A DNA stretch of 64,000 bases from Sipunculus nudus. Taxonomy: Eukaryota > Annelida > Sipuncula > Golfingiida > Sipunculidae. Numbering within the stretch: the stretch's first letter is position 1; every line of letters starts with the position of its first letter. The position numbers and the translations under genes are program-made. The notes beneath the pieces are model-generated. The model searched no databases. It was not told the origin of the DNA and worked only from the letters and a program-made list of their open reading frames with translations. The stretch is from NCBI GenBank assembly GCA_026874595.1, contig CM049322.1, forward strand, positions 43,708,840 through 43,772,839. The letters are read 5' to 3'. Below, piece by piece: positions 33,416-46,581 of the stretch.

Positions 33416-34044
33416 GTCACCCTATTTATACCCGAGTGTCACCGCGACACAAGCTTAACAGTTTTATTCAACACGAAACCATCCGTGTCACAACACCGAC
33501 AAACCGACGGACGACTGGTCCGAAATAAAGTCCCTAAACCGTCAACACCACCACACTGTTACGCACTACGCACTTATGATCCCGAAGACAACTCGCGGGG
33601 TGTGAACGAAGCCTAAATACAACGCAATCACGACAATACTCAGTAATAAACCGAATCAAGCTAGTATACACGGTTACTGAACAGGAACCCGAGAAAAAAC
33701 GGCGAGCGAAACGAGAATACCTTGCAATATGTCAGCAGTGTATTACCTCTAGACAAAAGACGGGGGGGGGGGGGGGGCAACTCACCTCGTGCTGCAGGAT
33801 CCAGGTAAGCAAAACTGTTAAGTGTAGGTCCCCAATAACTTAGGATTTTAGAGCCTGTCAAGTTATACTAGTTACCCGTAAATGATACAGAACTAATGTA
33901 ATTACACATTATAACCACCATCATTTACAACGATAAACCGACTGAGCGTGTTTGAGATAAGCAAGTGAAACGTGAGCACAGGTAAGAAACTAGCATTTAA
34001 TCTGAAAGTACAGAGTACAAATCCCCGGCTCTGGGCACCAATAA
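33416..34044 (-). other. Unit 2 leader with primer-binding site
   Basis: Primer-binding site complement at 34023-34040. The G run is 16 long (33762-33777), the longest of the four units. Confidence 0.75.
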
Positions 34045-35142
34045 TGTCACACGAAAGGGGTAGTGACAGACCTGTGTTCTTTTAAAGGGATTAATTTGTA
34101 CTCGTACGGGCGTCAGTGGGTCGTGCTCTCGACTTGCTTCACTCAAATTCACTCAAATCAGCCTCTCAAAAATCCCATAAACGCAGTGTAAAACATTTAA
34201 GACTTTGATTACGAGACATTTACAGATAAACAGTTATAACAGATGTGTGGACTCACCTACACTTAAGATCTTTTAACCTGCATTTAACCCTTTTGCAGTA
34301 ACAAATTAATACAAACACATTCCCGTACACTGGGATTCATTAACAAGTGTAGCACGGTAAAAAAATATGGTAAAAGTCCGAAGGTGAATGAGTCCCGTGG
34401 GTCAGGAATCCAGAAATCCCTTGATCCGACGCCGCAGGTACAACGTTAAGAAGCCGCCAATGTTCATCTTGGTCACATAACAAAATCACCATACGCCGCA
34501 TAGCGTACAACCACAAGTGGGCAGTCCCCGGTAAAGAAATAAAACAAGTTCACATCACACAGGTTACTTTCTGTAAGCGCTCACAACACCGAGCTGTTTT
34601 AGGAGTTTGTCGAGTACAGCTCATACAAAGTCTTGATCATCGATGCGTGACGACCATAACGTTTCATGGGAACACAGTAGACACGTCTTAAGATACTCAC
34701 GCCGGTCTGTTCGTTCACAGCCGAACTTGGACATACGTTGCCAGCTTCCCCACAAACTTGGCTTTTAGCTGGACCTAGACGAACCGTCGTACGGGGTACA
34801 CATCTCAACCATCCGACGGTCTGCGACACATGAGATGGCCTAAGGAGCCTTTCTCGAACGACTCCCCTCGGCCGCAATCTCGACTCTGCCCCCACTCAGC
34901 AGAAAAAACCTTACTTCCTGGCCTACCTAATTAATTCATGACACTCATGAATATAAATTAACTTTCACAGTCATAACCCTCTCTGATTGGTTTAAGGCTA
35001 CGCTCTCAAAATCAGGTGTCCCTGTAAAAAAAATAAATCACCTCGACCTTTCTGGCAGAGATATCGTGTAATGAAACTAAATTCCGCTACAAATACTTCA
35101 GGCAACCACAGGCCATGAGGCTGTCACAGACCTTCTGTGACA
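34045..35142 (-). mobile_element. Array A LTR3, 1098 bp
   Basis: Shared by units 2 and 3. It carries CTAGACGAACC and CTGGCCTACC, both shared with LTR4. Confidence 0.92.
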
Positions 35143-35230
35143 TACTTCCCCCTTTAAATAAATACCATAATTACACAGTAATTATGTTTTTATCTAATAA
35201 GCAACTCAAAGTTGAACTATGGTCTAAATT
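35143..35230 (-). other. Unit 3 3' untranslated region with polypurine tract
   Basis: Polypurine tract complement at 35145-35156. Confidence 0.8.
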
Positions 35231-38079
35231 CTAGGTTAAACTACCAGAAACTCTACTAAAAAAATCGCAACCACAGTTCAGCTGACCTTTGACTGGCTCA
35301 ATGTCAAACCTGTACTCTTGCAGCACAAGAGTCCATCGAAGAACTCTTTTGTTATGACACTTTGAAGTTTCAATACAGCTCAAGGGCTTATGGTCGGTCT
35401 GGACAGTAAATTTTCTGCCCGCTAGGTACACATCAAACTTTGAACTGAGTACACTATTGCTAAGCATTCTCGTTCGATTGTCGAATAATTTTGTTCTCTG
35501 GGCAACAACTTCCGGTTAGCATATGCGACCGGATGTAAGAGTCCCTGATGCTCCTGAAGTAAAATGCTGCCTAGTCCTACATCTGACGCATCGCATCGCA
35601 CTACGAAGGGTTTATCAAAATCTGGCAGCATCAATATTGGGGGATTAGCCAGGCTGCGTTTTAACGCCCTATATGCGTTTTCCTGTGGGTCTCCCCAGAC
35701 CAGTCTGTTGGGCTGTCCTTAACGCGTTAGGTCAGTTAGCGGTGCGGCTACTTCCGCATAGTATGGGACAAATCGCCTATAGTAGCCCGTCAGACCCAGA
35801 AATGCTCTTAATGCCTTCTTAGTACCTGGTCTTTCTGTTCCCTGGATCTTTTTTAGAAAATCAGGATTGGTGGCTAAGCGTCCTGCTCCTACCTGATGTC
35901 CTAGAAATTCTAGGTTCGAATAACCTACGAAGGTTTTGCTAGGTTTCGCCGCGAGTTTGGCTTCCATTAACCGAGCTAAAACGGTCTGTAACGCGTGTAG
36001 GTGTTCCTCCCACGTTTTGGTATGAACCAAGATGTCATCAATGTAGGACACCACATTTGGGACCCCTGCCAAGACCTTCCGCATCATTCTTGTAAATACG
36101 GCCCCAGCTGTCACTAACCCAAACGGAAGGACACGGAACTGATAATGACCGTCCGGTGTTACGAATGCCGTCTTATCGCGTGAACCTGGGGATATCGGGA
36201 TTTGCCAATACCCCTTTGTCAAGTCAATTTTCGTGAAATACTTGCTACCGGCCAAATCTGAGAATAGCGTCTCGGGGTTTGGCATGGGTTCCGGGTCAAA
36301 TATGACACATTTATTTATCTTGCGGAAGTCAATGACAAACCGGATTTTCCCATCCGGCTTTGTTAACATGATACATGGAGCTGCATGTTTCGAATTCGAC
36401 CTTTCAATGATGCCGAGTTCCAACATGTCACTAATTTCGCGGCGCATCGTCTCTCGTGCGGCTTGCGGAATCGGGTACGGTTTCGTCCGAACAGGCGCTT
36501 CAGACGTCAGGTGAATTTCACATTGCGCTATGTCAGTGCATTTCGGCACGTCCGTGAAAACAGTGTGATACTGATCTAAGATCTCACGCACTTCCGAGGA
36601 CTGTTTGTCAGTGAGCCTATCATTGACGTGTACATCACTTACCGTCTGAGTTTGTTTGGTGCAAGGCATTGTTTCGACGCATTCGGTGGCACCTGCCTCT
36701 ACCAATTCGCGTTTCGGATTCTCAGACTCCGTCACTGGGGATCCCTCCTCGATGAGGGGTTCGGCGCACACAGAGGCTAACAGGTGCTGGGTATCCGGCT
36801 TCGCGTGATACTGTTTAAGGAGATTTACGTGGTACGTCTTAGTTTTGCCTCGCACTTTAACCCTATAGTCTACGTCACCGACCTTTCCTACCACGGGGTA
36901 TGGGCCTCTCCATTGGACCATTAGCTTATTATGGTCTGTAGGTAACAGAACCAGGACCTGGTCACCGATTTCCAGGGTCCTTACTCGTTTGCCTCTGTCG
37001 TACAGACGTTTATTCCGACCCGCCGATTTCTCTAACGCATCACGTGCGATCGCACAAGTATCGGAGAGCCTTTCTTTTAAATCAAGCACGTACTGATACG
37101 TCGTCCTAACTTCCGAGTTTGTTCCTTCCTTGGTCCACAGTTCCCGCAAAATCTTAATAGGACCCCTGATAGGCCGACCATAGAGTAGTTCAAAGGGAGA
37201 GAATCCCGTACTCTCTTGAGGAACCTCTCGGTACGCGAACAGTACCGCATTAATGTAACGATCCCAGTCCCTGGGTCGCTCCCTACACAGGCGGTTTAAC
37301 ATCAGTTTGAGCGTTCCATTAAAACGCTCCACCATCCCATTACACATCGGATGGTAAGGGGTGGTGGTCAATTGCTTAACCGACAATAGCCTACCCACTT
37401 CCTGCATAAGTTCGGAAGTGAACTGGCTTCCCATGTCTGTTAGAATTTCAGCCGGTACACCTACCCTTGAGTAGATATCTACCAGGGCCTCTGCTACGGT
37501 AACGGTATCTATGTTCCGTAGGGGCACAGCTTCGGGCCAGCGAGTAGCATAGTCCATTATCGTAAGAATATACCGATTGTTTGACTCGGAAACCGGAAGA
37601 ATAGGTCCGATCAGGTCAGCGGCGACACGGTAGAATGGTTCCTGGATCAAAGGCATCTTTCCTGGAGGAACGGTTCCGACTCTGCCTTTGGGGATAGTCC
37701 GCTGACATATGTCGCACGTTCGGCAAAATTCGGCTACGTCTCTATACATCCCCTTCCACCAGAACTGGCTACGTATCCGATCATACGTGCGATCCATGCC
37801 CTGGTGACCAGTCATGAGGGACTCGTGTCCCACTGATAAGACATGTTTTCTCAGATCGGTTGGTACAACAACCTGAGTACCCACCTTTCCTACGCCTTTC
37901 TTGTACACGTCCCGCACAAGATATCCGTTAATAATATGGAAAGAGCTATGGCCTGAACCTGTGCCATCGGCTTCCTTCCAATACGTGGACAACATCGGAT
38001 CACTCCTCTGAGCTTGCGCGAATTCAATCGGACCAATGTCTATCACTGCTTCAGAGACCTTTAATTCACGTGGCTTCTG
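35231..38079 (-). pseudogene. pol: Array A unit 3 Pol, nonsense codon and frameshift in the RNase H region
   Basis: Integrase and RT are open from 38046 to 35719. There a Lys AAA codon has become TAA (35719-35721) just after LTDLTR, cutting off RNase H. A second lesion is a single T loss in the run at 35439-35441, which unit 4 shares; it breaks the frame after residue 869 (YSVQ). Substitutions shared with unit 4 are L45R, D325E and S475N. S39I is shared with unit 2. Confidence 0.9.
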
Positions 38080-39687
38080 TTAACGCCTACGTTTAGCCGC
38101 CCTTGTCTCCACTGCGGTTATCTCCGGAGCCGATTGTGTTTCTATCTGAGAACGCACAGCATCCTCGTTGGAGGGATTCAGACAAGCTTTTACTTCCACC
38201 ACGCTATCCGCGACACCGCTCACGTTACCTATGATTACATCGTAGGTCAAATTATCTATCACCACGGCTTCGGTCCTCCCGGAGAAAAATGGACACTCAA
38301 CACTAATAACGGCTACTGGGTACGTCTCCTGTGCACCGTTCACCAACCGACAGCTAACTTGCCCACCCGTGTACTGACTATCTGGCACATAAGCCTTACG
38401 CACGACAACGCACGTACACCCGGTATCACGCAGAGCAGTAATATTGGGACAACCGTTGACGATCCCATGGGAAATCGGCAACACATGTTCATCGCCGATC
38501 CGCGTAACGCCTCCCATGAACTGCTCCTGGGATTCCGCACAACCGGTGTCTGTATCCGCGTTCTCAACTACCGGTTGATCCTTATTCGCAGCGACATTTA
38601 GATCATGCGTCATAGCATGCATTACCGTTTTACGAGACTGTTCCGTGTTACGAGACTGTTCCGCAACAGGCTTCCGACATTCGGCCATCCGGTGACCAAC
38701 TTCATTACATCTAAAACACCTCATCGGATTTCGCGTAGGAGTTCCGTTCTTCCGGATCTGTGACCCCTGCGGTTGGTCCCGTTTTGACTGAACCGGGGCT
38801 GAGTTTGTCTTACTCGCATGATTTCTGCGCTGTGTAAACCTATGCATCCCGTGTGCATCAGTATAGCGCTCTGCCAAATCGGCCACGTCATTAACAGACT
38901 TGCATTTCTTTTCTTTAAGGAAGACTACTAAATCTTCGCTGCAGCAGTTGACGAACTGCTCACGAAGCATCAAATCTCTCAGAGCATCGAAGCTCTTTTC
39001 CACGCCTGATAACTTGATCCAGTTATCAAGAAAACCGCTCAGTTTGACGGCAAACTGACTAGGCGTCTCGCCTTTCCCGGGTAAACTCGAACGAAATAAA
39101 TGCCGATACCCATCCTCTGTCATTCGAAATCCTTTTAGAAGGGCTGCTTTTAAACTATTATAACACGACGCATCCTCCGCCGACAATAAAGAAAAAATGT
39201 TAAGGGCTTTACCCTCCAACAAGGTGCTAAGCTGAAACGCCCATTTCGCACGTGGAAATTCCTGGCTAGTAGCCAGCCTCTCGAATCTATCGAGATACAC
39301 GTCGATCCTATCAACTGACTCATCAAAAGGAGGCAGCTTCACCTTTTGAAACTGGACACGAGCAGCTTCGCCTGCCGCATCCTGGCGACCGCGATTCCCT
39401 ATCCTCGCTAACTCCAGCTCATGATCACGCTCGCGCTCTCTCTCTTTCGCTAGCTCTAACTCGTGTTCGCGAGACTTAGCCGCTTCTTCACGCTCCTTTG
39501 CGCGGGCGTCCCGTTCCTGTGATTCACGCTCTCTAGCTAACGCGACCTGCTCATGAGCAAACTGCTGTAGCTTATCTCCCATATAACCAAATGCTCTACC
39601 GCATTCTATGGCATCTTTCAACAGATCCATAGTGATTACCAACATCACGCGAATCAATAGGTTACAAACGCGGAAACCGCAACACAA
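38080..39687 (-). CDS. gag: Array A unit 3 Gag-protease
   Basis: 535 codons, intact. D177N and P506S relative to unit 1. In-frame UAA as in the other units. Confidence 0.9.
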   Translation of the reverse strand: MCCGFRVCNLLIRVMLVITMDLLKDAIECGRAFGYMGDKLQQFAHEQVALARERESQERDARAKEREEAAKSREHELELAKERERERDHELELARIGNRGRQDAAGEAARVQFQKVKLPPFDESVDRIDVYLDRFERLATSQEFPRAKWAFQLSTLLEGKALNIFSLLSAEDASCYNSLKAALLKGFRMTEDGYRHLFRSSLPGKGETPSQFAVKLSGFLDNWIKLSGVEKSFDALRDLMLREQFVNCCSEDLVVFLKEKKCKSVNDVADLAERYTDAHGMHRFTQRRNHASKTNSAPVQSKRDQPQGSQIRKNGTPTRNPMRCFRCNEVGHRMAECRKPVAEQSRNTEQSRKTVMHAMTHDLNVAANKDQPVVENADTDTGCAESQEQFMGGVTRIGDEHVLPISHGIVNGCPNITALRDTGCTCVVVRKAYVPDSQYTGGQVSCRLVNGAQETYPVAVISVECPFFSGRTEAVVIDNLTYDVIIGNVSGVADSVVEVKACLNPSNEDAVRSQIETQSAPEITAVETRAAKRRR

Positions 39688-40312
39688 GTCACCCTATTTA
39701 TACCCGAGTGTCACCGCGACACAAGCTTAACAGTTTTATTCAACACGAAACCATCCGTGTCACAACACCGACAAACCGACGGACGACTGGTCCGAAATAA
39801 AGTCCCTAAACCGTCAACACCACCACACTGTTACGCACTACGCACTTATGATCCCGAAGACAACTCGCGGGGTGTGAACGAAGCCTAAATACAACGCAAT
39901 CACGACAATACTCAGTAATAAACCGAATCAAGCTAGTATACACGGTTACTGAACAGGAACCCGAGAAAAAACGGCGAGCGAAACGAGAATACCTTGCAAT
40001 ATGTCAGCAGTGTATTACCTCTAGACAAAAGACGGGGGGGGGGGGCAACTCACCTCGTGCTGCAGGATCCAGGTAAGCAAAACTGTTAAGTGTAGGTCCC
40101 CAATAACTTAGGATTTTAGAGCCTGTCAAGTTATACTAGTTACCCGTAAATGATACAGAACTAATGTAATTACACATTATAACCACCATCATTTACAACG
40201 ATAAACCGACTGAGCGTGTTTGAGATAAGCAAGTGAAACGTGAGCACAGGTAAGAAACTAGCATTTAATCTGAAAGTACAGAGTACAAATCCCCGGCTCT
40301 GGGCACCAATAA
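39688..40312 (-). other. Unit 3 leader with primer-binding site
   Basis: Primer-binding site complement at 40291-40308. The G run is 12 long (40034-40045), the shortest. Confidence 0.75.
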
Positions 40313-41409
40313 TGTCACACGAAAGGGGTAGTGACAGACCTGTGTTCTTTTAAAGGGATTAATTTGTACTCGTACGGGCGTCAGTGGGTCGTGCTCTCGA
40401 CTTGCTTCACTCAAATTCACTCAAATCAGCCTCTCAAAAATCCCATAAACGCAGTGTAAAACATTTAAGACTTTGATTACGAGACATTTACAGATAAACA
40501 GTTATAACAGATGTGTGGACTCACCTACACTTAAGATCTTTTAACCTGCATTTAACCCTTTTGCAGTAACAAATTAATACAAACACATTCCCGTACACTG
40601 GGATTCATTAACAAGTGTAGCACGGTAAAAAATATGGTAAAAGTCCGAAGGTGAATGAGTCCCGTGGGTCAGGAATCCAGAAATCCCTTGATCCGACGCC
40701 GCAGGTACAACGTTAAGAAGCCGCCAATGTTCATCTTGGTCACATAACAAAATCACCATACGCCGCATAGCGTACAACCACAAGTGGGCAGTCCCCGGTA
40801 AAGAAATAAAACAAGTTCACATCACACAGGTTACTTTCTGTAAGCGCTCACAACACCGAGCTGTTTTAGGAGTTTGTCGAGTACAGCTCATACAAAGTCT
40901 TGATCATCGATGCGTGACGACCATAACGTTTCATGGGAACACAGTAGACACGTCTTAAGATACTCACGCCGGTCTGTTCGTTCACAGCCGAACTTGGACA
41001 TACGTTGCCAGCTTCCCCACAAACTTGGCTTTTAGCTGGACCTAGACGAACCGTCGTACGGGGTACACATCTCAACCATCCGACGGTCTGCGACACATGA
41101 GATGGCCTAAGGAGCCTTTCTCGAACGACTCCCCTCGGCCGCAATCTCGACTCTGCCCCCACTCAGCAGAAAAAACCTTACTTCCTGGCCTACCTAATTA
41201 ATTCATGACACTCATGAATATAAATTAACTTTCACAGTCATAACCCTCTCTGATTGGTTTAAGGCTACGCTCTCAAAATCAGGTGTCCCTGTAAAAAAAA
41301 TAAATCACCTCGACCTTTCTGGCAGAGATATCGTGTAATGAAACTAAATTCCGCTACAAATACTTCAGGCAACCACAGGCCATGAGGCTGTCACAGACCT
41401 TCTGTGACA
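40313..41409 (-). mobile_element. Array A LTR4, 1097 bp
   Basis: Shared by units 3 and 4. Nearly identical to LTR3 (CTGGCCTACC, CTAGACGAACC), with one A fewer in a run at about 40626. Confidence 0.92.
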
Positions 41410-41497
41410 TACTTCCCCCTTTAAATAAATACCATAATTACACAGTAATTATGTTTTTATCTAATAAGCAACTCAAAGTTGAACTATGGTCTAAATT
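41410..41497 (-). other. Unit 4 3' untranslated region with polypurine tract
   Basis: Polypurine tract complement at 41412-41423. Confidence 0.8.
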
Positions 41498-44346
41498 CTA
41501 GGTTAAACTACCAGAAACTCTACTAAAAAAATCGCAACCACAGTTCAGCTGACCTTTGACTGGCTCAATGTCAAACCTGTACTCTTGCAGCACAAGAGTC
41601 CATCGAAGAACTCTTTTGTTATGACACTTTGAAGTTTCAATACAGCTCAAGGGCTTATGGTCGGTCTGGACAGTAAATTTTCTGCCCGCTAGGTACACAT
41701 CAAACTTTGAACTGAGTACACTATTGCTAAGCATTCTCGTTCGATTGTCGAATAATTTTGTTCTCTGGGCAACAACTTCCGGTTAGCATATGCGACCGGA
41801 TGTAAGAGTCCCTGATGCTCCTGAAGTAAAATGCTGCCTAGTCCTACATCTGACGCATCGCATCGCACTACGAAGGGTTTATCAAAATCTGGCAGCATCA
41901 ATATTGGGGGATTAGCCAGGCTGCGTTTTAACGCCCTATATGCGTTTTCCTGTGGGTCTCCCCAGACCAGTCTGTTGGGCTGTCCTTTACGCGTTAGGTC
42001 AGTTAGCGGTGCGGCTACTTCCGCATAGTATGGGACAAATCGCCTATAGTAGCCCGTCAGACCCAGAAATGCTCTTAATGCCTTCTTAGTACCTGGTCTT
42101 TCTGTTCCCTGGATCTTTTTTAGAAAATCAGGATTGGTGGCTAAGCGTCCTGCTCCTACCTGATGTCCTAGAAATTCTAGGTTCGAATAACCTACGAAGG
42201 TTTTGCTAGGTTTCGCCGCGAGTTTGGCTTCCATTAACCGAGCTAAAACGGTCTGTAACGCGTGTAGGTGTTCCTCCCACGTTTTGGTATGAACCAAGAT
42301 GTCATCAATGTAGGACACCACATTTGGGACCCCTGCCAAGACCTTCCGCATCATTCTTGTAAATACGGCCCCAGCTGTCACTAACCCAAACGGAAGGACA
42401 CGGAACTGATAATGACCGTCCGGTGTTACGAATGCCGTCTTATCGCGTGAACCTGGGGATATCGGGATTTGCCAATACCCCTTTGTCAAGTCAATTTTCG
42501 TGAAATACTTGCTACCGGCCAAATCTGAGAATAGCGTCTCGGGGTTTGGCATGGGTTCCGGGTCAAATATGACACATTTATTTATCTTGCGGAAGTCAAT
42601 GACAAACCGGATTTTCCCATCCGGCTTTGTTAACATGATACATGGAGCTGCATGTTTCGAATTCGACCTTTCAATGATGCCGAGTTCCAACATGTCACTA
42701 ATTTCGCGGCGCATCGTCTCTCGTGCGGCTTGCGGAATCGGGTACGGTTTCGTCCGAACAGGCGCTTCAGACGTCAGGTGAATTTCACATTGCGCTATGT
42801 CAGTGCATTTCGGCACGTCCGTGAAAACAGTGTGATACTGATCTAAGATCTCACGCACTTCCGAGGACTGTTTGTCAGTGAGCCTATCATTGACGTGTAC
42901 ATTACTTACCGTCTGAGTTTGTTTGGTGCAAGGCATTGTTTCGACGCATTCGGTGGCACCTGCCTCTACCAATTCGCGTTTCGGATTCTCAGACTCCGTC
43001 ACTGGGGATCCCTCCTCGATGAGGGGTTCGGCGCACACAGAGGCTAACAGGTGCTGGGTATCCGGCTTCGCGTGATACTGTTTAAGGAGATTTACGTGGT
43101 ACGTCTTAGTTTTGCCTCGCACTTTAACCCTATAGTCTACGTCACCGACCTTTCCTACCACGGGGTATGGGCCTCTCCATTGGACCATTAGCTTATTATG
43201 GTCTGTAGGTAACAGAACCAGGACCTGGTCACCGATTTCCAGGGTCCTTACTCGTTTGCCTCTGTCGTACAGACGTTTATTCCGACCCGCCGATTTCTCT
43301 AACGCATCACGTGCGATCGCACAAGTATCGGAGAGCCTTTCTTTTAAATCAAGCACGTACTGATACGTCGTCCTAACTTCCGAGTTTGTTCCTTCCTTGG
43401 TCCACAGTTCCCGCAAAATCTTAATAGGACCCCTGATAGGCCGACCATAGAGTAGTTCAAAGGGAGAGAATCCCGTACTCTCTTGAGGAACCTCTCGGTA
43501 CGCGAACAGTACCGCATTAATGTAACGATCCCAGTCCCTGGGTCGCTCCCTACACAGGCGGTTTAACATCAGTTTGAGCGTTCCATTAAAACGCTCCACC
43601 ATCCCATTACACATCGGATGGTAAGGGGTGGTGGTCAATTGCTTAACCGACAATAGCCTACCCACTTCCTGCATAAGTTCGGAAGTGAACTGGCTTCCCA
43701 TGTCTGTTAGAATTTCAGCCGGTACACCTACCCTTGAGTAGATATCTACCAGGGCCTCTGCTACGGTAACGGTATCTATGTTCCGTAGGGGCACAGCTTC
43801 GGGCCAGCGAGTAGCATAGTCCATTATCGTAAGAATATACCGATTGTTTGACTCGGAAACCGGAAGAATAGGTCCGATCAGGTCAGCGGCGACACGGTAG
43901 AATGGTTCCTGGATCAAAGGCATCTTTCCTGGAGGAACGGTTCCGACTCTGCCTTTGGGGATAGTCCGCTGACATATGTCGCACGTTCGGCAAAATTCGG
44001 CTACGTCTCTATACATCCCCTTCCACCAGAACTGGCTACGTATCCGATCATACGTGCGATCCATGCCCTGGTGACCAGTCATGAGGGACTCGTGTCCCAC
44101 TGATAAGACATGTTTTCTCAGATCGGTTGGTACAACAACCTGAGTACCCACCTTTCCTACGCCTTTCTTGTACACGTCCCGCACAAGATATCCGTTACTA
44201 ATATGGAAAGAGCTATGGCCTGAACCTGTGCCATCGGCTTCCTTCCAATACGTGGACAACATCGGATCACTCCTCTGAGCTTGCGCGAATTCAATCGGAC
44301 CAATGTCTATCACTGCTTCAGAGACCTTTAATTCACGTGGCTTCTG
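41498..44346 (-). pseudogene. pol: Array A unit 4 Pol, frameshift in RNase H
   Basis: Open from 44313 to 41689, covering integrase, RT and the first half of RNase H. The same one-T loss as unit 3 (run at 41706-41708) then breaks the frame after YSVQ, so TDHKPLS and the last Asp fall in another frame. It has L45R, D325E and S475N with unit 3, keeps S39 like unit 1, and has D471N alone. Confidence 0.9.
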
Positions 44347-45954
44347 TTAACGCCTACGTTTAGCCGCCCTTGTCTCCACTGCGGTTATCTCCGGAGCCGA
44401 TTGTGTTTCTATCTGAGAACGCACAGCATCCTCGTTGGAGGGATTCAGACAAGCTTTTACTTCCACCACTCTATCCGCGACACCGCTCACGTTACCTATG
44501 ATTACATCGTAGGTCAAATTATCTATCACCACGGCTTCGGTCCTCCCGGAGAAAAATGGACACTCAACACTAATAACGGCTACTGGGTACGTCTCCTGTG
44601 CACCGTTCACCAACCGACAGCTAACTTGCCCACCCGTGTACTGACTATCTGGCACATAAGCCTTACGCACGACAACGCACGTACACCCGGTATCACGCAG
44701 AGCAGTAATATTGGGACAACCGTTGACGATCCCATGGGAAATCGGCAACACATGTTCATCGCCGATCCGCGTAACGCCTCCCATGAACTGCTCCTGGGAT
44801 TCCGCACAACCGGTGTCTGTATCCGCGTTCTCAACTACCGGTTGATCCTTATTCGCAGCGACATTTAGATCATGCGTCATAGCATGCATTACCGTTTTAC
44901 GAGACTGTTCCGTGTTACGAGACTGTTCCGCAACAGGCTTCCGACATTCGGCCATCCGGTGACCAACTTCATTACATCTAAAACACCTCATCGGATTTCG
45001 CGTAGGAGTTCCGTTCTTCCGGATCTGTGACCCCTGCGGTTGGTCCCGTTTTGACTGAACCGGGGCTGAGTTTGTCTTACTCGCATGATTTCTGCGCTGT
45101 GTAAACCTATGCATCCCGTGTGCATCAGTATAGCGCTCTGCCAAATCGGCCACGTCATTAACAGACTTGCATTTCTTTTCTTTAAGGAAGACTACTAAAT
45201 CTTCGCTGCAGCAGTTGACGAACTGCTCACGAAGCATCAAATCTCTCAGAGCATCGAAGCTCTTTTCCACGCCTGATAACTTGATCCAGTTATCAAGAAA
45301 ACCGCTCAGTTTGACGGCAAACTGACTAGGCGTCTCGCCTTTCCCGGGTAAACTCGAACGAAATAAATGCCGATACCCATCCTCTGTCATTCGAAATCCT
45401 TTTAGAAGGGCTGCTTTTAAACTATCATAACACGACGCATCCTCCGCCGACAATAAAGAAAAAATGTTAAGGGCTTTACCCTCCAACAAGGTGCTAAGCT
45501 GAAACGCCCATTTCGCACGTGGAAATTCCTGGCTAGTAGCCAGCCTCTCGAATCTATCGAGATACACGTCGATCCTATCAACTGACTCATCAAAAGGAGG
45601 CAGCTTCACCTTTTGAAACTGGACACGAGCAGCTTCGCCTGCCGCATCCTGGCGACCGCGATTCCCTATCCTCGCTAACTCCAGCTCATGATCACGCTCG
45701 CGCTCTCTCTCTTTCGCTAGCTCTAACTCGTGTTCGCGAGACTTAGCCGCTTCTTCACGCTCCTTTGCGCGGGCGTCCCGTTCCTGTGATTCACGCTCTC
45801 TAGCTAACGCGACCTGCTCATGAGCAAACTGCTGTAGCTTATCTCCCATATAACCAAATGCTCTACCGCATTCTATGGCATCTTTCAACAGATCCATAGT
45901 GATTACCAACATCACGCGAATCAATAGGTTACAAACGCGGAAACCGCAACACAA
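44347..45954 (-). CDS. gag: Array A unit 4 Gag-protease
   Basis: 535 codons, intact. S495R and P506S relative to unit 1. In-frame UAA kept. Confidence 0.9.
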   Translation of the reverse strand: MCCGFRVCNLLIRVMLVITMDLLKDAIECGRAFGYMGDKLQQFAHEQVALARERESQERDARAKEREEAAKSREHELELAKERERERDHELELARIGNRGRQDAAGEAARVQFQKVKLPPFDESVDRIDVYLDRFERLATSQEFPRAKWAFQLSTLLEGKALNIFSLLSAEDASCYDSLKAALLKGFRMTEDGYRHLFRSSLPGKGETPSQFAVKLSGFLDNWIKLSGVEKSFDALRDLMLREQFVNCCSEDLVVFLKEKKCKSVNDVADLAERYTDAHGMHRFTQRRNHASKTNSAPVQSKRDQPQGSQIRKNGTPTRNPMRCFRCNEVGHRMAECRKPVAEQSRNTEQSRKTVMHAMTHDLNVAANKDQPVVENADTDTGCAESQEQFMGGVTRIGDEHVLPISHGIVNGCPNITALRDTGCTCVVVRKAYVPDSQYTGGQVSCRLVNGAQETYPVAVISVECPFFSGRTEAVVIDNLTYDVIIGNVSGVADRVVEVKACLNPSNEDAVRSQIETQSAPEITAVETRAAKRRR

Positions 45955-46581
45955 GTCACCCTATTTATACCCGAGCGTCACCGCGACACAAGCTTAACGG
46001 TTTTATTCAACACGAAACCATCCGTGTCACAACACCGACAAACCGACGGACGACTGGTCCGAAATAAAGTCCCTAAACCGTCAACACCACCACACTGTTA
46101 CGCACTACGCACTTATGATCCCGAAGACAACTCGCGGGGTGTGAACGAAGCCTAAATACAACGCAATCACGACAATACTCAGTAATAAACCGAATCAAGC
46201 TAGTATACACGGTTACTGAACAGGAACCCGAGAAAAAACGGCGAGCGAAACGAGAATACCTTGCAATATGTCAGCAGTGTATTACCTCTAGACAAAAGAC
46301 GGGGGGGGGGGGGGCAACTCACCTCGTGCTGCAGGATCCAGGTAAGCAAAACTGTTAAGTGTAGGTCCCCAATAACTTAGGATTTTAGAGCCTGTCAAGT
46401 TATACTAGTTACCCGTAAATGATACAGAACTAATGTAATTACACATTATAACCACCATCATTTACAACGATAAACCGACTGAGCGTGTTTGAGATAAGCA
46501 AGTGAAACGTGAGCACAGGTAAGAAACTAGCATTTAATCTGAAAGTACAGAGTACAAATCCCCGGCTCTGGGCACCAATAA
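45955..46581 (-). other. Unit 4 leader with primer-binding site
   Basis: Primer-binding site complement at 46560-46577. G run of 14 (46301-46314). Two substitutions close to gag (GAGCGTCACC, TTAACGGTT) are not in the other units. Confidence 0.75.
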